This document shows, one piece after another, positions 16,039 through 25,675 of a stretch of DNA of 64,000 nucleotides. The translations under genes and the position numbers were made by a program. Source of the DNA: Algoriphagus litoralis (GTDB lineage: Bacteria; Bacteroidota; Bacteroidia; Cytophagales; Cyclobacteriaceae). The notes under the pieces were generated by a model. It saw only the letters and a program-made list of their open reading frames with translations. It did not search any database and had not been told where the DNA came from. Position 1 is the stretch's first letter. Each line of letters starts with the position of its first letter. Location of the stretch: NCBI RefSeq assembly GCF_003259255.1, contig NZ_QGOL01000008.1:1-64000 (forward strand). The letters run 5' to 3'.

Positions 16039-19000
16039 CCCTTTTCCTTTTTCCCCGCCACAGAATCAAAAAACCAATACATCAAGGGCACAAAATACAG
16101 TGCCGTTACCGTCCCGATCGTCAATCCACCAATCACCGCAAACACCAAGGGCCGCTGCAAATCTGCCCCGAGACCTGCACTGAAGACAATCGGTATCAGC
16201 GCTAAAATTGTCGTAATCGAAGTCATCAAGATAGGCTTCAGTCTGATTTTACCGGATTCATGTATGGCAGTTTCCAAAAGTACGGCTCCACCAAGCCCTT
16301 GAGTTTGGGCTAGCTCTATTTTCAGCCGATTGATCGTATCGATCTTGAGAATCGCATCATTGACCATGATGCCCAGCATCACCACCAAGCCGATTGCCGA
16401 CATCACATTCAGTGTAGCTCCGCAAAGTAAAAGCACCAGGAAAGCGCCGCCAATCCCCAATGGCAAAGTGAACACCACAATCAGCGGCTGCACAAAACTC
16501 TCAAACTGGGCCGCCAAAATGAAGTACAGCAGCAAAACCGAAATCCCTAAAATGCCAACCAACTGCCTGATATTTTCCTGGTCACGGAAGTATTGCCCCT
16601 TAGTCTCCACTGCAAGATTTTTGTCGGCTCCCCACTTGACAAACTCAGTAGCTTGGGCATGGGGATTTTCAGAATTGATCAGGGCACTTTGGAAAATCCC
16701 GCCACGATCCGCAGTGACATATTTGTACTGATCCGCATAGCGATAGTCTACAAATTCCTGGAGCAAATAGGATGTGCTGTCAGAGGCATAAACCCGAGTC
16801 GTTCGCAACAGATCCTCAAATCGATCCTGATTTTCCTGAAGCCGGATCGGCGTAATCTCCCCAAATCGGCGGATATCTGTGATCGTAAAAACTCCAAAAA
16901 GCCGGGACAACTGATCTTGAACACTTTGAACGGGAATCTGATAGAGGGCGAGTTTGTCTGCCAAAAGGGTAAAAACTACCGAAGACTCTTCCTGCAGGCC
17001 CGGTCCGGGTTCCCAGTTTTCTGTCGGAAAATCGTCCAACCAAGGCTTCATCTTGGCCGCTTCGATGGGTTTCTTGGCTTTCAGGTCTTTCCAGCGAACC
17101 TCATAGTACGGCATGTTGGAACTGAAGAGCTGATCAAAAGCATTGGGCGCATCACCGAGATTAAACGTCGCCACCGGATATTCCTCCTCCAGTCGCTTTC
17201 GCAGAAGTTCGAGTTGGGTTTCTTTTTCTTTTTCCGAAGGGAAAAGCAAATAGAGCAAAGACTTCTGAATGGAATTATCCCCGTCAAAAAGCAAAAACTG
17301 CCGAACGCCAATATCTGCTTCCGCCTGCGTGTAATCGTTGATTTCTTGGATCAATCCGACCAAGCGGTCCCGGTTTTGACTGGCCGAAATAGGCTCATTC
17401 CAGTCGATTTCGAGCGTAGCGTCGGGTTTTTCGATTTCGGGCAAACCTTCGGTTTCAAGTAAAAGGCTCAAGCCTAATCCCAAGGGGATGATGATGAAAA
17501 ATCCCAAAAGCGCCAGTTTCTTTCTTCCAAAAATCCAGTGAAACCCTTTTTCATAGACCCTCAATACTTTCAGAAAAGCCTTGGGCTCGCCTCTAAGCGA
17601 ATCCCGCTTTCCTACCCGGAAAATCAACCAGTACAAAAGCGGCAGCAGGACAAAAGCCACCAAAAGCGAAACCGAAAGAATCGCGGCTACTGCAACCGCC
17701 TGATCGTAAAACAAAGCTCCAGAGATCCCACTCAGGAAAACCAGCGGCACAAAAACCGCCAAGGTCGTCAATACCGAACTGATCAGCGCGCCCATCACTT
17801 CATTGGATCCCTGCACGCAAGCCTCAAACAGCGGGATTCCAGCTTCCCGCTTCCGGGTGATGTTATCCAGCACGATGATCGCATTGTCAATCAGCATCCC
17901 GATACCCAATGCCAAGCCCGAGAGCGAGATGATATTGATCGAAATATCGAAAAAGTAGAAAACCAAGAAGCTGATCAGCAAGGAAGATGGCAAGCTGATG
18001 CCCATGATCAGCGGAATCCGATAGTCTTTGATAAATAGAAAAAGCACGCCGAAAGCGAAAATCCCACCGAAAAGCAAGCTGGTTTGTAGGTTGGAAATAG
18101 CAGCATTCAATAAGCTGCTTTGATCTTGGGTAATCTCAAAATCAACCTGAGGATAGTCAGTCCGGAAGAGCTCCATTGAGGTTTTTAGCTCGGGGATCAA
18201 CTCATTCATTTTCGCCGAGGCTTGCTTATGCACGGTGATCACCAGTCCTTCTTTTTGGCCAAAAAGGTGATAACCCAACATTTCCTGAGTTTCGTATTTA
18301 GCCGTTGCCACTCTTCCCAAAGGCACAATTGCCCCCCTAGGAGAGCGCACAGGTAGCGATTCGATATCGCTCGGTGAATCTACCCTTGTCGCCAGTCGGA
18401 GGTAGTATCGAAACTGTCCGTCTTTCACACTGATCCCCGGCAACTCTGCATTTCCAGATTGGATGGCTTCAATCAGTTCGGTTTGGTTCATTCCCAATGC
18501 CGCAAGTGCAGCATCATTCGGCTGAACGGAAATGATGCGCTCCCGCTTCCCGTTGATATCCACCAAGGAAACTCCAGGAAGCTGTTCGATTCGCTTCTTA
18601 AGGACATTCTCTGCCAACAGACTGACCTCGACCTGATCCACATCGGGTTTTGGAATCACCTGAACGCGAGCGACAGGAATGTCTGAAGTATTGATCCGGA
18701 TGACCTCTGGTCGGGGAAGGTCGTTGGGAAGGGAATTGGTCAGGCGGTCGATCTTTTCATTGACATCGATGTAAGCCAATTCCATTTTGGTTCCGTAGTC
18801 AAAGGTCAAGCGAACCGTCCCGATCTCCGAACCTGCCTTGCTTTCCATTTCCTCCAGACCATTGAGCGTGATCAGTCCCTCACGGATCTGCTGCAGGACA
18901 TTTTGCTCGATGGATTCGGGTGAAGCATTGGGATAGGTGACTTTGACCACGATCTGCGGCACATCGATAGGCGGCAACAGCGAAATCGGCAACAGTCGAA

Positions 19001-19079
19001 AGACAATCACCGAGAACACCATCAAAGCCAAAAAAGACATCGTCACCGCGATCGGCCGCTCAAGCAAAAATCGGATCAT
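16035..19079 (-). CDS. RND efflux permease, first subunit
   Basis: This 1014-residue inner-membrane RND transporter starts MIRFLLERPIAVTMSFLALM, the standard TM1. TM4 carries LGIGMLIDNAIIVLDNI (Asp-Asn rather than Asp-Asp), and TM10 carries VMLGIMVNDAILKIDTINRL, where AcrB has its relay Lys. The pattern is closest to SwrC/NolG-type HAE RND proteins. It lies 3 nt after the adaptor gene and overlaps the second permease by 4 nt. Two consecutive, divergent permeases with one adaptor recall MdtBC. No outer membrane factor is present in the operon. Confidence 0.93.
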   Translation of the reverse strand: MIRFLLERPIAVTMSFLALMVFSVIVFRLLPISLLPPIDVPQIVVKVTYPNASPESIEQNVLQQIREGLITLNGLEEMESKAGSEIGTVRLTFDYGTKMELAYIDVNEKIDRLTNSLPNDLPRPEVIRINTSDIPVARVQVIPKPDVDQVEVSLLAENVLKKRIEQLPGVSLVDINGKRERIISVQPNDAALAALGMNQTELIEAIQSGNAELPGISVKDGQFRYYLRLATRVDSPSDIESLPVRSPRGAIVPLGRVATAKYETQEMLGYHLFGQKEGLVITVHKQASAKMNELIPELKTSMELFRTDYPQVDFEITQDQSSLLNAAISNLQTSLLFGGIFAFGVLFLFIKDYRIPLIMGISLPSSLLISFLVFYFFDISINIISLSGLALGIGMLIDNAIIVLDNITRKREAGIPLFEACVQGSNEVMGALISSVLTTLAVFVPLVFLSGISGALFYDQAVAVAAILSVSLLVAFVLLPLLYWLIFRVGKRDSLRGEPKAFLKVLRVYEKGFHWIFGRKKLALLGFFIIIPLGLGLSLLLETEGLPEIEKPDATLEIDWNEPISASQNRDRLVGLIQEINDYTQAEADIGVRQFLLFDGDNSIQKSLLYLLFPSEKEKETQLELLRKRLEEEYPVATFNLGDAPNAFDQLFSSNMPYYEVRWKDLKAKKPIEAAKMKPWLDDFPTENWEPGPGLQEESSVVFTLLADKLALYQIPVQSVQDQLSRLFGVFTITDIRRFGEITPIRLQENQDRFEDLLRTTRVYASDSTSYLLQEFVDYRYADQYKYVTADRGGIFQSALINSENPHAQATEFVKWGADKNLAVETKGQYFRDQENIRQLVGILGISVLLLYFILAAQFESFVQPLIVVFTLPLGIGGAFLVLLLCGATLNVMSAIGLVVMLGIMVNDAILKIDTINRLKIELAQTQGLGGAVLLETAIHESGKIRLKPILMTSITTILALIPIVFSAGLGADLQRPLVFAVIGGLTIGTVTALYFVPLMYWFFDSVAGKKEKG

Positions 19080-19082
19080 GGC

Positions 19083-20156
19083 TTATTCTTTTACAAGTTG
19101 GACAGGTGCCTGATGCGCCAGCTGAAGGTTATTGGTGGTGATGACAGTACTATTTTCGGGGATTCCTTCGAGGATTTCGATCTCTTGCCCATTGTCCTTT
19201 CCTACTTCCACATAGTTCCATTTGGATTCTTTGCCATTTTCGACGGTAAAGACCACTGCACGTCCGGAGCGATAGACCACGGCATCTTTGGGAACGACAA
19301 GACTGTTACTTTGTGGGGCACGAATGATAGCACGGGCGTTCATTCCGGGAAGGAGATTTTTGACAGAGTTTAAAGTGATCGAGACCTGCACCAAACCATT
19401 TTCATCAACTTGGGGATTGATGGCAGAGACCCGGCCTTCGATCGCATTTTGGGAATCAGAGATGGGGTAAACCTCCGCCCGCTGATTGGAAGAGATGAGT
19501 GGAATGTCGGATTCCAAGACATTCACTCGAAGTAACAGTCGATCGGTGGAAAGTATTTCTGCAAACTCAGCATTTTTGGTGACCAGACTTCCCTGACGAA
19601 ACTTGATATTGGCGACTTTGCCGGAAACTGGAGCGCGGACCTCACAGCGGGAAAGATTCAATTCGGCTTCTTTCAGTTCGACCTCAGCGAGGGAAAGTCC
19701 GCTATTCACCAGGATTCTACTTTCAACAGTTTTAGCAACAGTTGTATCCGTAGATTCAAGCGCAAGGTGAAATTGCGTTCGCAGCACATCCAATTCAGCC
19801 TGCGCTTTGATGACGGCGATTTTTGCTTTTTCCAACGCAAATTCCGCTTCGCGCTTATCCAGAATGGCAATGATTTGGCCTTTTTCCACATATTGTCCTT
19901 CGAGCACAGACACCTTCTCTAGGTAGCCCTCCCGCTCCACAAGCGCTTTCACCTCGCTTTGCGCCTCCAGCTTTCCTATGGCATTGATCAGGTAATCAAA
20001 GCTTTTCCGCTCCGCAACCGCCACACGAACTTCAGTGGAAGCGACTTCATTTCGGAAGGATTCAGAGGGAATCTCTTGGGATTCCTCCTCGGCTTTGGAA
20101 CAGGAGAAGAGCAAAAGAGCCAAAACCCCCAATCGAACAGTAGAAAAGACAGACAT
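19083..20156 (-). CDS. RND periplasmic adaptor (membrane fusion) lipoprotein
   Basis: This 357-residue protein is the periplasmic adaptor of the pump. The leader ends LLLFSCSKAEEE, a lipobox with Cys at residue 19, so it is anchored by lipid in the inner membrane. A split biotinyl-lipoyl domain (VKALVEREGYLEKVSVLEGQ, then CEVRAPVSGKVANIKFRQGSLV) flanks a short alpha-hairpin (residues about 105-155). Beta-barrel and membrane-proximal domains follow, ending in GIPENSTVITTNNLQLAHQAPVQLV. It is the first gene of the three-gene operon adaptor-permease-permease. Confidence 0.93.
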   Translation of the reverse strand: MSVFSTVRLGVLALLLFSCSKAEEESQEIPSESFRNEVASTEVRVAVAERKSFDYLINAIGKLEAQSEVKALVEREGYLEKVSVLEGQYVEKGQIIAILDKREAEFALEKAKIAVIKAQAELDVLRTQFHLALESTDTTVAKTVESRILVNSGLSLAEVELKEAELNLSRCEVRAPVSGKVANIKFRQGSLVTKNAEFAEILSTDRLLLRVNVLESDIPLISSNQRAEVYPISDSQNAIEGRVSAINPQVDENGLVQVSITLNSVKNLLPGMNARAIIRAPQSNSLVVPKDAVVYRSGRAVVFTVENGKESKWNYVEVGKDNGQEIEILEGIPENSTVITTNNLQLAHQAPVQLVKE

Positions 20157-20223
20157 TGGTTTATGATTTCAAAGTAGAGGAACTAAGATATAAGAAAAAA
20201 CAAGAGTGTTGGATCAGGATGAT

Positions 20224-20739
20224 TTAAAATTTCATAAAAGCTAATATCCTAATGTCCAATTTTCTCTCTGGGACTATGATCGCTTTATAATAAGGCCTTA
20301 TCCTCAATCCTGGATGCTCCTTGCCAGCGTAGTATTCCACCAGTTTTTCGAGTTCGTCGAGATCTACTGCCTCAATCCGCACTTTTGCCAGACCGTCTTG
20401 AATCATTTCAATTCGAGTTGCCGCTGCTCGCGAAAGATCAATCTGACGCTTTGAGTAGGTGGGAAGTCGGTCATTGATCCTTACTACCACTGCCAGGTCG
20501 TTCTTCTGATTGATCACTCGGACGACAGTTCCAAGAGGCAATCGCTTGTGTGCTGCGGTCAAACTGTCCAAGTGAAAAATCTCACCACTTGCCGTCTTCC
20601 GCCCATGAAATTTCCTCCCATAAAAGCTGGCCGTCCCCTCCTGGATCAATAAAGAATCGACCTGTGCTTCCGCCACAGCAGCCCAAAACCCAAAAAGAAA
20701 AATCAAAAGGAACCGAATTTTCACCGCCGAATCTACCAT
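20224..20739 (-). CDS. RlpA-family septal ring lytic transglycosylase-like protein
   Basis: This 171-residue protein starts at the ATG at 20739, preceded by a GGGCGGAA element; an in-frame TTG six codons upstream is less likely. A signal peptide (ending FWAAVAEA) leads into a double-psi beta-barrel: GTASFYGRKFHGRKTASGEI, LTAAHKRLPLGTVVRVINQ, VVRINDRLPTYSKRQIDLSRAAA. The catalytic Asp of RlpA is conserved in the INDR motif. There is no SPOR domain, so septal targeting would need another factor. It would cleave peptidoglycan glycan strands in the periplasm. It is transcribed away from sbcD. Confidence 0.88.
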   Translation of the reverse strand: MVDSAVKIRFLLIFLFGFWAAVAEAQVDSLLIQEGTASFYGRKFHGRKTASGEIFHLDSLTAAHKRLPLGTVVRVINQKNDLAVVVRINDRLPTYSKRQIDLSRAAATRIEMIQDGLAKVRIEAVDLDELEKLVEYYAGKEHPGLRIRPYYKAIIVPERKLDIRILAFMKF

Positions 20740-20830
20740 TTCCGCCCGATTTCCCAATAAGAATGCTAATTCCTGTCAAGCTGCTAAGTTCTCTTGCAGG
20801 ATGCAGACTTGCGGCTTATCTTAGTACATA

Positions 20831-20863
20831 TTGTTTAGTCAGCAGCCGAAAGTCTATAATTTG
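20831..20863 (+). promoter_or_regulatory. Possible promoter of the sbcDC operon
   Basis: TTG (20831-20833) followed after 21 nt by TATAATTTG (20855-20863) approximates the Bacteroidota -33/-7 elements, although the -7 spacing is off by one base. The site is 65 nt before sbcD. Confidence 0.3.
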
Positions 20864-20927
20864 GAATTAAAAAGACCAACTTTTTTTTCCCATTCTGCAA
20901 ACTGACACTGTAAACTGCCTACTCCAA

Positions 20928-22157
20928 ATGATGAAAATCCTCCACACCGCCGACTGGCACCTCGGTAAGCGACTTCAGGAATATTCCCGTCTCGAAGAGC
21001 AAAAGCTCGTCTTGGACGAAATCTGCCAGATCGCTGATCAGCAAGAGGTCGATCTCGTCCTTTTGGCCGGAGATATTTTTGACACCTTCAATCCTACGCA
21101 CGAAGCCGTCGAATTGCTGTACAAAATGCTGCGAAGACTCTCTAAAAACGGCACCCGACCCATCGTTGCCATTTCGGGAAATCACGACAGCACGCAGTTT
21201 GTCGAGGCACCGGATCCTCTGGCGAGGGAATTGGGGATTTTGTTTTACAGTCGATATGACACGATTATTCCAGTCGACAAGTTAGATTCAGGAGTTGAAA
21301 TCACCAGTTCCGAAAGCGGTTTTGTAGAACTGAAATTGCCTCAGTTTGATTTTCCGGTTCGAGTAATTTTAGCCCCTTATGCTAATGAAGTAAGCCTCCG
21401 AACTTACTTAGGGGAAGAAAATCGGGAAGCTGAATTCAGAAATTTACTGGCCAAAAACTGGCAAGATCTCGCTGATCGCTACTGTGACACAGCGGGAGTC
21501 AATCTTTTTGTGGGGCACTTTTTCTTCATGAAAGAGGGCGAAAAGCCCGAGGCCGAACCAGAATCCGAGCGCCCGATTCTTCATGTAGGAGGCACGCAGG
21601 CACTTTTCACAGATCATCTTCCCACCCAAATCCAATATGTAGCTTTGGGTCACTTGCATCGCTACCATGCCGTCTCCCATTCCAGCATTCCAGTAGTATA
21701 TTCGAGTTCGCCGCTTGCTTACTCTTTTAGCGAAGCGGATCAGGAGAAAAAAGTCGTGATCATCGATGCAGAACCAGCCAAACCCGTCAGCTATAAATCA
21801 ATTAGTCTTTCTCAAGGCAGACCTTTGTATCGGGTAAAGTTTGACGAACTCGCAAAAGCGCTGCAGTGGCTGGAGGAAAATCCATACTGTTTTGTGGAAT
21901 TGACCTATGAAACGGACCATTCCATCGACGCGGCAACCCGAAAGGCAATCCTGAAAGCGCACGATGGAATCGTCAATCTCATTCCCCAAATCAAAAATCC
22001 GCTGGGGCAGCAGGACTTCAGCCTGCAGGTAGCAGATTTGGGTAAAGACATGGTCACGCTTTTTCAGCTTTTCTACCAAAGTGAAAAAGGCCAAGAACCG
22101 AATGAAGAACTGTTGGGCATTTTCAAAGAAGTCATCAGCCAAAACGACCAAGTATGA
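20928..22157 (+). CDS. sbcD: Exonuclease subunit SbcD
   Basis: This 409-residue protein is the calcineurin-like Mn-dependent nuclease of the SbcCD (Mre11-Rad50) complex. Metal-ligand motifs are TADWHLGK (D9, H11), LAGDIFDTFNP, ISGNHDS and ALGHLHRYH. A C-terminal capping region follows. SbcCD opens hairpins and processes DNA ends and palindromes. The gene overlaps sbcC by 4 nt (ATGA), guaranteeing coupled translation. It is divergent from the RlpA gene. Confidence 0.96.
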   Translation: MMKILHTADWHLGKRLQEYSRLEEQKLVLDEICQIADQQEVDLVLLAGDIFDTFNPTHEAVELLYKMLRRLSKNGTRPIVAISGNHDSTQFVEAPDPLARELGILFYSRYDTIIPVDKLDSGVEITSSESGFVELKLPQFDFPVRVILAPYANEVSLRTYLGEENREAEFRNLLAKNWQDLADRYCDTAGVNLFVGHFFFMKEGEKPEAEPESERPILHVGGTQALFTDHLPTQIQYVALGHLHRYHAVSHSSIPVVYSSSPLAYSFSEADQEKKVVIIDAEPAKPVSYKSISLSQGRPLYRVKFDELAKALQWLEENPYCFVELTYETDHSIDAATRKAILKAHDGIVNLIPQIKNPLGQQDFSLQVADLGKDMVTLFQLFYQSEKGQEPNEELLGIFKEVISQNDQV

Positions 22158-25100
22158 TCCCTGTACGACTGGAAATTCAAGGCCTATATTCCTATAGGGA
22201 AAAGCAAACCGTCGAGTTTGACCAACTCACTGGGGCGGGACTTTTTGGGATATTCGGCGCTGTGGGCAGCGGAAAGTCCTCGATTTTGGAGGCAATTCTT
22301 TTGGCACTTTATGGCAGCACGGAGCGGCTATCGGATCGAGGGGAAAAGAACTCCATGCTCAACCTCCAAAGCGATCAGCTCCTGATTAATTTTGAGTTCC
22401 GTGCCGGAAAAAACAACGCCAAAACCTATCTGGCCCGCTATGCTGCAAAGCGAAACCCAAAGAATTTTGAGGATGTAAAACCTGCCGAGCACACGTTTTA
22501 TAAGCGAGTCGGCGACTCTTGGGAAGCGCTAACCGAGCGAGGCGAGGAGATCGTTGGGATGCAAAAGAACCACTTCAAGCAGACGGTGATCATTCCCCAG
22601 GGAAAATTTCGGGAATTCATCGACCTCACTCCCGGACCTCGGGCGGAAATGATGAAGGAGCTTTTTGGCTTGGAGCGATTTGATCTATCTGGAAAAACAG
22701 GCTCGCTGCTCAAAGCCGTTCGGGAAGAGAAAATCCGTCTGGAAACACAGCTTTTGGGGTTGGAAGCCTTCACGAAAGAAAATCTGGCCCAAAAAGAAGA
22801 ACACTTTGCCAAGCTGAGGACCAACTTAACCCAAGCCGAAGAACTCGTCAAAGGAGTCGATTCTGAATACCGCGCGAAAGAAGTACTGCGAGGAAAGCAT
22901 CAAGAACTGCTCAAGTTCCAAGGACTTCGAACTGAGCTTTTGGAGAAAAAACCGGACATCGAATCCAAACGCCAACTTCATCAGGAGTTCATCACGGCCA
23001 AAACCCACCTCAAGCCGATCTGGGATCAGCGGAACGATGCGCAGGTAGAGTTGGAAAAATACACCGTGAGTGTCGAGGATTGCGCAAGATTCAAAGAAAG
23101 ATTCGAACAGGAAATTGAGGGTCTCGAAAAAGAGGAGCTGAACCTGAAAGAAAAAAACCAGCAAAGACCACAGCGAGAAGCGAAAATCCGAGATCTGAAA
23201 AAAGTCTTGGAATTGCAGGTTTTACGTCAAAATCTAACTGCCGCCCAGCAGCTGCTCGATACGCTTCAGCCTTCTATCGAAGCAAAAAAGAAAGCCCAAA
23301 AATCCTTGAAACTTCAGCTTCAGCAACTCGAAGTTGATATCGAAAAGATTCCAGTCTTGGACAGTACGCTCTTGGCAGAATTGAAATCGGCAGAGCGAGA
23401 CTGGAAAACCTGGGAAATCCAGCACAAGAAACTTACAGATGAATTGGATCAGTTGAATCAAGCTGCATCGAAAATTGGCCAGGAATCCGAGCAACTCCTT
23501 AGTAGTTTACCACATGACTTTGAAACCCTGGAAAACTGGCTTCAAGCACAAAAGGGCCAGTTAAAAACGCTCGAAATCGAACGGGATACACTTATTCAAA
23601 AGCAGGGCTTAGCAGCCCATATTCATCTCCTCCACGAAGGAGAGGCCTGTCCGCTATGCGGTGCTGTGGAGCATCCAGATCCACTTCAATCAGCAAGCGA
23701 AGTCCGCCAACTGGAAGAGAAAAACAGGGAAATCTCAGCTGGGAAAGTAATTCTCGAGCAAATCAGCAGCGCCATTCAACGCCAAAACGAATTGGCGATT
23801 CATCAGGAAAACAACCTGAAAAACATCGAATCCAAGAAATCTGAAATTGCAGAGATTACGCTTCAGCTAGGCAATTTGAAATCAAAATTGGCAAGTTTGG
23901 AAATCGAAACGCCAGAAGCTCTTACTGTCCAAATCCAAAAAATGGCAGACTCAGGAAAGGCGCTGGAGAAGCTGCAACTGGAGCTCAAAACGCTTCGGAA
24001 AAACTACGATACCGAGCAGGAACTAATCGAAAAAGCGGAAGTTGAGCTGAATCAGGCGCGCTTGAAAGCTCAATCCATTCTTTCTGGAATCAGCACCAAA
24101 CAAGAGGAAATAAAGGATCCGGTCTTCTGTGAAGGCTTCTATGAAAAAGCCCCCGAAATCATTCGACAGACTATCCAAAAAGTAGAAAAGGACATCGATG
24201 AGGCCATTCAGCTTCTGGAAGGAAAGCAAAAACACCTCCGTGAAAAGCGTGGCGAACAGGCAAAAAATCTGGCGGATTTAGAGACTTTTTCCCGCTTAAA
24301 AAAAGAAACAGGTGACAAGATAGTTACCCTCCAAGCTAGCTTCGAGAAACTGAAAATCGAGTATGGGTTTACGGATGAAGTTGCGTTGATCCGGCTTTTT
24401 GAGCATTCGCTCGATGCCGAAAAAATCCTGAAGGAAATCACCCAATTTGATCAGGATTTGGCAGTGGCACAAAGTCGAATCCGTGAACTGGAAGAAAACC
24501 CGGAGGTCAGTCAGTTTGAAGAGGAGGCTTTTTTGAAGCTTTCAGCAAAGTTGCAACTCCTCAAATCTGAAGCGGAGACACTCCAAAATCAGTTTATCCT
24601 CCTCGGGCAGGAAATCAAGGAGGCCCAAAAGAACCTCTCCGAAAAATCATTGCTGGAAGCTGTCTTTTCCAAGCTCCAAAATCGGGAAAGCTATCTCCGA
24701 GAGCTAGACAATCTGTTTCGCGGCAGCGGTTTTGTCAAATATGTCAGTTCGATTTACCTCAAGGAGCTCTGCAACACCGCCAATGTGCGATTCATGAAGC
24801 TGAGCAAAAATAGCCTCAGTCTAGAGATTGATGACGATAATACATTTTGGGTCGTGGATTATCTGAACGGAGGAAAAAGACGCTTGCTCAAGACACTTTC
24901 AGGCGGGCAAACTTTCCAGGCATCGCTGTGTCTTGCTTTAGCTTTGGCAGAAAAAGTAAAAGCGCTCAATCAAGCCGACCAGAGTTTCTTCTTTTTGGAT
25001 GAAGGCTTTGGAGCCTTGGACCGGAATGCGCTTCGGGTCGTCTTTGAGACGCTCAAATCACTTCGCCACGAAAACCGCATCGTCGGTATCATCAGCCACG

Positions 25101-25186
25101 TGGAAGAGCTGCAGCAGGAAGTCGGCGTCTATGCGCAAATCGAACTTGATCCTGAAAAAGGTTCGCAGGTGAGTTATTCATTTTAG
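22154..25186 (+). CDS. sbcC: Exonuclease subunit SbcC (Rad50-like ATPase)
   Basis: This is a 1010-residue SMC-type ATPase. The N-terminal Walker A is GAVGSGKSS near residues 34-42. Two long coiled-coil arms meet at the zinc hook CPLC near residues 499-502. The C-terminal half has the ABC signature LSGGQTFQASL near 915 and Walker B FFFLDEGFGALD near 943. It partners with SbcD as ATP-dependent dsDNA exonuclease and hairpin endonuclease. All motifs are intact and length is typical. Confidence 0.96.
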   Translation: MIPVRLEIQGLYSYREKQTVEFDQLTGAGLFGIFGAVGSGKSSILEAILLALYGSTERLSDRGEKNSMLNLQSDQLLINFEFRAGKNNAKTYLARYAAKRNPKNFEDVKPAEHTFYKRVGDSWEALTERGEEIVGMQKNHFKQTVIIPQGKFREFIDLTPGPRAEMMKELFGLERFDLSGKTGSLLKAVREEKIRLETQLLGLEAFTKENLAQKEEHFAKLRTNLTQAEELVKGVDSEYRAKEVLRGKHQELLKFQGLRTELLEKKPDIESKRQLHQEFITAKTHLKPIWDQRNDAQVELEKYTVSVEDCARFKERFEQEIEGLEKEELNLKEKNQQRPQREAKIRDLKKVLELQVLRQNLTAAQQLLDTLQPSIEAKKKAQKSLKLQLQQLEVDIEKIPVLDSTLLAELKSAERDWKTWEIQHKKLTDELDQLNQAASKIGQESEQLLSSLPHDFETLENWLQAQKGQLKTLEIERDTLIQKQGLAAHIHLLHEGEACPLCGAVEHPDPLQSASEVRQLEEKNREISAGKVILEQISSAIQRQNELAIHQENNLKNIESKKSEIAEITLQLGNLKSKLASLEIETPEALTVQIQKMADSGKALEKLQLELKTLRKNYDTEQELIEKAEVELNQARLKAQSILSGISTKQEEIKDPVFCEGFYEKAPEIIRQTIQKVEKDIDEAIQLLEGKQKHLREKRGEQAKNLADLETFSRLKKETGDKIVTLQASFEKLKIEYGFTDEVALIRLFEHSLDAEKILKEITQFDQDLAVAQSRIRELEENPEVSQFEEEAFLKLSAKLQLLKSEAETLQNQFILLGQEIKEAQKNLSEKSLLEAVFSKLQNRESYLRELDNLFRGSGFVKYVSSIYLKELCNTANVRFMKLSKNSLSLEIDDDNTFWVVDYLNGGKRRLLKTLSGGQTFQASLCLALALAEKVKALNQADQSFFFLDEGFGALDRNALRVVFETLKSLRHENRIVGIISHVEELQQEVGVYAQIELDPEKGSQVSYSF

Positions 25187-25272
25187 GAAATCTTTGCCAC
25201 AAAGACAGTAAGCCGCGAAGAAAATACTGCCATTCATTTGGTTCAAGTTTTCAAACTTGGACCCACAATTAT

Positions 25273-25415
25273 GAGGTTGTCTCAAAAGGCCTGATTGTGT
25301 CAGCCTGAGCGGAGTCGAAGGCCATTTTCAGTGATTACAGCCGCGCATTTCGAACTTCCCAACTCTCGTTTGTCAGGTTGCTCAATGGGACAAACAGCAG
25401 TTATGAGACAGCCTC
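25273..25415. mobile_element. MITE-like element with 12-bp terminal inverted repeats
   Basis: GAGGTTGTCTCA (25273-25284) and TGAGACAGCCTC (25404-25415) are inverted repeats matching at 11 of 12 bases. The 143-bp interior encodes nothing. It contains GTCAGCCTGAGCGGAGTCGA (from 25299), a sequence type that recurs as dispersed palindromic repeats in Bacteroidota genomes. It also has an internal TTTGTC/GACAAA hairpin (25369-25374, 25389-25394). No transposase lies nearby. A decayed insertion-sequence end pair is an alternative. Confidence 0.55.
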
Positions 25416-25566
25416 TGTTTAATGATCAATTCTTTGTTGAAGCAGCCTGAAGACTGCATTATCCTAAGGACAAGTCAGAATACCTGCGCTAAAAAGACAG
25501 CAGGTCTTTGGGAAAAATTTCTTTGCGCATTTGTGACTTTGTAGCCAAAAAATCCCATTGAATAAT

Positions 25567-25588
25567 TTTACTCAGTACATTGAGTAAA
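25567..25588. repeat. Palindrome TTTACTCA-N6-TGAGTAAA, copy 1 (3' of the ATPase gene)
   Basis: Perfect 8-bp arms enclose spacer gtacat. The same arms with 6-nt spacers occur twice more at 26877-26920, upstream of the ATPase start. This copy lies 85 nt beyond the ATPase stop codon. Confidence 0.85.
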
Positions 25589-25647
25589 ATCCTAAAAAGC
25601 GACTTTATGTATTGATTTACAATTTGTTACAAAATAATTATTAAGCG

Positions 25648-25675
25648 AAAAAGACAGCCAAATTGACTGTCTTTT
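25648..25675 (-). terminator. Rho-independent terminator overlapping the ATPase stop codon
   Basis: On the minus strand AAAAGACAGTC and GGCTGTCTTTTT arms form a hairpin with a T tract. The first arm overlaps the stop codon of the DUF4143 ATPase gene. Confidence 0.75.

Larger units (their letters stand above)
25187..25673. other. 487-nt gene-free region between sbcC and the DUF4143 ATPase
   Basis: I see no coding frame here. It holds the MITE-like element (25273-25415), one TTTACTCA-N6-TGAGTAAA palindrome (25567-25588) and the terminator of the minus-strand ATPase. The remaining part is A/T-rich without recognised features. Confidence 0.7.

Noticed and set aside
16593..17462. Open frame of 289 codons on the plus strand inside the RND permease gene
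   Set aside because: It is antisense to well-conserved permease sequence, has no family motif and no ribosome-binding site.
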